Source: an uncultured Oligoflexia bacterium | Lineage (GTDB): Bacteria; Bdellovibrionota; Bacteriovoracia; Bacteriovoracales; Bacteriovoracaceae | Direction: 5' to 3' | NCBI GenBank assembly: GCA_950060715.1 | Contig: CATLVA010000100.1 | Span: 1-6,196, forward strand | DNA: 6,196 bases | In this document: one piece after another, positions 5,966 to 6,196 of the stretch | Numbering within the stretch: the stretch's first letter is position 1 | Layout: every line of letters begins with the position of its first letter | Position numbers and translations under genes: made by a program | The notes under the pieces: generated by a model | Database searches by the model: none | What the model saw: only the letters and a program-made list of their open reading frames with translations | Told to the model about the DNA's origin: nothing

Positions 5966-6196
5966 TTTGTTTCACAAATTTTTGATCCATAAAATCGAAT
6001 TCTTTTTCTGAAAATTCTATGACTTTACCTTTATGAAAAACAATTGTTGAAGGTATTCTTGAAATATTAAATTTCGAAGCAAGAGAGTTTTTTTCATCTG
6101 CCATAGATTCAAACTTTAGATCATATTTTGTTTCTATTTTTTTAATTTCTTTAAGAGCGTCTTCTGTATCATTATTGATTCCCACAACTTTTATCT
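5946..6196 (-). CDS. Thioredoxin-fold protein, C-terminal part (cut by right window edge)
   Basis: The frame is open to the right edge, so the true start and any CxxC active site lie outside. The 82 visible residues begin IKVVGINND and contain a LKFESMADEKN stretch, LASKFNISRIPSTIVFHKG and a C-terminal helix. This is the second half of a thioredoxin fold: a beta strand, a helix, then the cis-proline loop (RIPST) and the strand-turn-strand IVFHKGKVI. TlpA/ResA-like or plain thioredoxin-like proteins fit best; a peroxiredoxin is less likely. The GTG at 6185 within the frame is not a credible start because the conserved strand begins before it. The stop codon (5946-5948) lies inside the last codons of hutI on the other strand. 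Confidence 0.8.
   Translation of the reverse strand, partial: IKVVGINNDTEDALKEIKKIETKYDLKFESMADEKNSLASKFNISRIPSTIVFHKGKVIEFSEKEFDFMDQKFVKQINEALE
5964..5983 (+). terminator. Weak terminator-like hairpin after hutI
   Basis: AATTTGT (5964-5970), a 3-nt loop and ACAAATT (5974-5980) form a 7-bp stem that starts at the hutI stop and runs into a T5 stretch (5979-5983). The stem is AT-rich and weak, and the site lies within the opposing thioredoxin-fold gene, so termination is only a possibility. Confidence 0.3.

Noticed and set aside
6183..6185. GTG as the true start of the thioredoxin-fold gene
   Set aside because: The frame stays open upstream, and IKV just before it completes a typical thioredoxin-fold strand, so the gene is simply cut by the window edge.

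Overview
The window reads as an AT-rich (visibly well under 45% GC), densely packed chromosomal region of a Gram-negative bacterium. Signal peptides, a probable lipoprotein, a Tat substrate, two apparent outer-membrane beta-barrels and c-type heme motifs all point to a double-membraned, respiring cell. Gene content and low GC suggest Bdellovibrionota, perhaps the Bacteriovoracales. That is an inference from protein style, not a database result. I see no tRNA, rRNA, CRISPR array, insertion sequence or phage gene.

Minus strand, 2261 down to 1: a tight three-gene operon. It runs from a secreted CxxCH cytochrome-like protein (GTG start at 2261), through a small probable lipoprotein (start 1029), to a Tat-targeted DUF1501-like protein (start 434) cut by the left edge. 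The cytochrome and the lipoprotein share a YSxLTG segment just after their export signals. The set looks like an uncharacterised envelope module.

Intergenic 2262-2503: a divergent control region. It holds a TATAAT-type promoter for the minus operon, a good sigma-70-type promoter (TGGACA, 17 bp, TAGAAT) placed so close to the plus-strand ATG that the message should be leaderless, and several inverted repeats between and over these promoters.

Plus strand, 2504-5965: a second tight operon. It encodes a fused monoheme cytochrome/beta-barrel protein with Cyc2-like layout, a secreted protein with a helical-repeat N-terminal half and a predicted beta-barrel C-terminal half, and imidazolonepropionase (hutI, histidine degradation). 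The first two genes overlap by 10 bp, and hutI starts one base after the preceding stop.

Right edge: the C-terminal end of a thioredoxin-fold protein on the minus strand, whose stop codon lies inside the 3' end of hutI (20-bp tail-to-tail overlap).

The most interesting points are the Cyc2-like heme-porin with its barrel partner, the divergent arrangement in which both operons begin with a single-CxxCH exported protein, and the unnamed cytochrome/lipoprotein/Tat-protein module.
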